A DNA stretch of 7,994 bases from Legionellales bacterium UBA4722 (lineage in GTDB: Bacteria; Pseudomonadota; Gammaproteobacteria; DSM-16500): contig DHJK01000075.1 in the NCBI GenBank assembly GCA_002404295.1, forward strand, positions 1,126-9,119. The letters run 5' to 3'. The notes below the pieces were generated by a model. It had not been told where the DNA came from and did no database searches. It saw only the letters and a list, made by a program, of their open reading frames with translations. Of the stretch, positions 6,946 to 7,994 are shown piece by piece. Numbering within the stretch: the stretch's first letter is position 1; the number at the start of each line of letters is the position of its first letter. The translations under genes were made by a program, and so were the position numbers.

Positions 6946-7800
6946 ATGAAATTAAAAACAACCTACTCGATATTAACCGCCTGTTTATTTTATTTTGGAT
7001 CTCAAGCATATGCCGGGACACCGATCGCGGTAATGCAATTTAATTTACATAATATTGTTTTCACCAATGGCAATGCCTATAAAGAAACAGATTTAATGAA
7101 TCAAGGCGATCCAAAAAATGGAATTCCTCAATATGATCTTATAATGACAGAGGAGAACAGTACGCCTAATGGGGATCCAAGAAATTTATTGAATTTTGGT
7201 TTAAATCCATTGAAATATGCATTATGTGGCACCATCCAGGATGCTTCTTTATTTTATAATTTCCATCGCTGGAAATGTGATCATACCATCACATTTGATG
7301 TGATACCGAATGTGGGCCCAGGGGCAGGACCTCGAAGAGTAACCGTGGGAATCTTACTTCCCCAAACTCCTGCTAGTGACCCTGTGATTCTAGCTGCCAC
7401 ATCGCATTGGTGCGTACCTTGGGGTTCATCTACTTGCCAAGGTGGAAATACACAAGCTGCGCATGATAAAGATGCAGCAACTTTTTCCGCTCAGCTTGCA
7501 ACCTTGATAAAACAGTATCCTAAGGCTTTAGTTATTTTTGGTGGTGATCTGAATAGCATGAGCCCGCCTGAGTCTAGTGAGTTAGTTGCAAAAATGCAAT
7601 CCTATGGATATGACACTGCGAATCCATACGATACAAATCATAAGCTTATTCCAACGATGGGAGGAACGCCTGATCTTATTTTCTATAGAAAATCTTCTTT
7701 AGATAAGTCTGCCACTCTCACGCTTGACACATCATTCATCAACGATATGCAACACTTATCGGATCATTATGGTGCTGTTATTGCTAAATTTTCGTATTAG
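6946..7800 (+). CDS. Exported endonuclease/exonuclease/phosphatase-fold protein
   Basis: A 284-residue protein of the EEP superfamily (the DNase I / inositol phosphatase / sphingomyelinase fold, metal-dependent phosphoester hydrolysis). The motif series is complete and in order: N33 in VMQFNLHN (29-36), the metal-ligand region DLIMTEEN (64-71, E69 or E70), H154 in ATSHW, GGDLNS (199-204, D201 and N203), TPDLIF (241-246, D243), and SDHYGAV (272-278, D273/H274). An N-terminal signal peptide ends AYA-G, with cleavage after residue 23. The mature part has four cysteines (94, 111, 156, 164), enough for two disulfides, as expected outside the cytoplasm. The ribosome site AAGGGG (6933-6938) is seven bases before ATG. 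The substrate (DNA, RNA, lipid or sugar phosphate) cannot be told from sequence. No partner gene follows; the next item is a repeat. Confidence 0.87.
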   Translation: MKLKTTYSILTACLFYFGSQAYAGTPIAVMQFNLHNIVFTNGNAYKETDLMNQGDPKNGIPQYDLIMTEENSTPNGDPRNLLNFGLNPLKYALCGTIQDASLFYNFHRWKCDHTITFDVIPNVGPGAGPRRVTVGILLPQTPASDPVILAATSHWCVPWGSSTCQGGNTQAAHDKDAATFSAQLATLIKQYPKALVIFGGDLNSMSPPESSELVAKMQSYGYDTANPYDTNHKLIPTMGGTPDLIFYRKSSLDKSATLTLDTSFINDMQHLSDHYGAVIAKFSY

Positions 7801-7849
7801 GGTGCTGATGAAGTTTCATTGTAGCAGTCGTGACCGTGTCATCAACTAT

Positions 7850-7963
7850 CGTCATTGCGAGCGTGAGCGAAGCAACCCAGTCTTTCAACGCTGCTTTTGT
7901 GAGTCCCATGCTGCTAATCAGCTCTGCAAAGACTAGGTTGCTTCGCTCACGCTCGCAATGACG
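7850..7963. repeat. palindromic interspersed repeat, copy B
   Basis: Arms of 36 bp (7850-7885 and 7928-7963) pair at 35 of 36 positions, the exception being a C/T difference at the inner side of CAACC. The arms start CGTCATTGCGAGCGTGAGCG, the family sequence of copy A with GTGA in place of its AAGC-type internal unit. The total of 114 bp is close to the 110 bp of copy A. The core is 42 bp and non-coding. It lies 49 bp after the EEP-fold gene, where its RNA hairpin could protect or end that transcript, although no T-tract follows. An open frame running through it (7724-7936) is an artefact of the repeat. Confidence 0.9.
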
Positions 7964-7994
7964 ATTGCGGAGTGAGCTATTAGTTAGAGTTACG

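Noticed and set aside
7724..7936. Plus-strand 70-codon frame at the right end
   Set aside because: It overlaps the end of the EEP-fold gene in another frame and runs into repeat copy B, giving the RHCERERSNP peptide typical of translated repeat.
3764..7963. CRISPR array or transposon ends for the two palindromic copies
   Set aside because: There are only two copies 4 kb apart with ordinary genes between them, no regular spacers and no transposase. No convincing target-site duplication was found; the repeated CTAT near copy B is too short.

Overview
The window looks like chromosomal DNA from an AT-leaning gammaproteobacterium. The Mfd protein follows the E. coli protein almost from end to end. 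The moderate AT bias, the dispersed palindromic repeats and an orphan coiled-coil/membrane protein would suit a Legionellales/Coxiellaceae-like lineage. That placement is inference and no marker in the window fixes it.

Layout. Positions 1-50 hold a GC-rich double-hairpin repeat, probably cut by the window edge. A complete mfd (transcription-repair coupling factor) runs on the plus strand from about 201 to 3653. The 274-bp gap after it contains a possible promoter and a ~110-bp palindromic repeat with a degenerate half-copy beside it. Next is a tight two-gene phosphate operon: a DUF47/PhoU-like regulator (3928-4554) and a PiT-family phosphate permease (4558-5556). It ends in an intrinsic terminator whose stem includes the permease stop codon. 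Convergent to it on the minus strand is an unrecognised 350-residue protein (5585-6637) with a long charged coiled coil and a two-helix membrane hairpin. A 308-bp divergent intergenic region separates that gene from a plus-strand exported protein of the endonuclease/exonuclease/phosphatase fold (6946-7800). The window closes with a second, nearly perfect 114-bp copy of the palindromic repeat (7850-7963).

How the genes work together. Mfd clears stalled RNA polymerase and recruits UvrA. The DUF47-Pit pair is a known functional unit for low-affinity phosphate uptake. The two right-hand genes are divergently transcribed and not obviously linked to the housekeeping genes. The minus-strand gene is the least explained item and can be proposed as a host-directed or membrane-associated accessory protein, but only from its architecture. 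No tRNA, rRNA, CRISPR array, transposase gene or complete novel multi-gene system is visible. The main unexplained structure is the repeat family and its placement beside genes.
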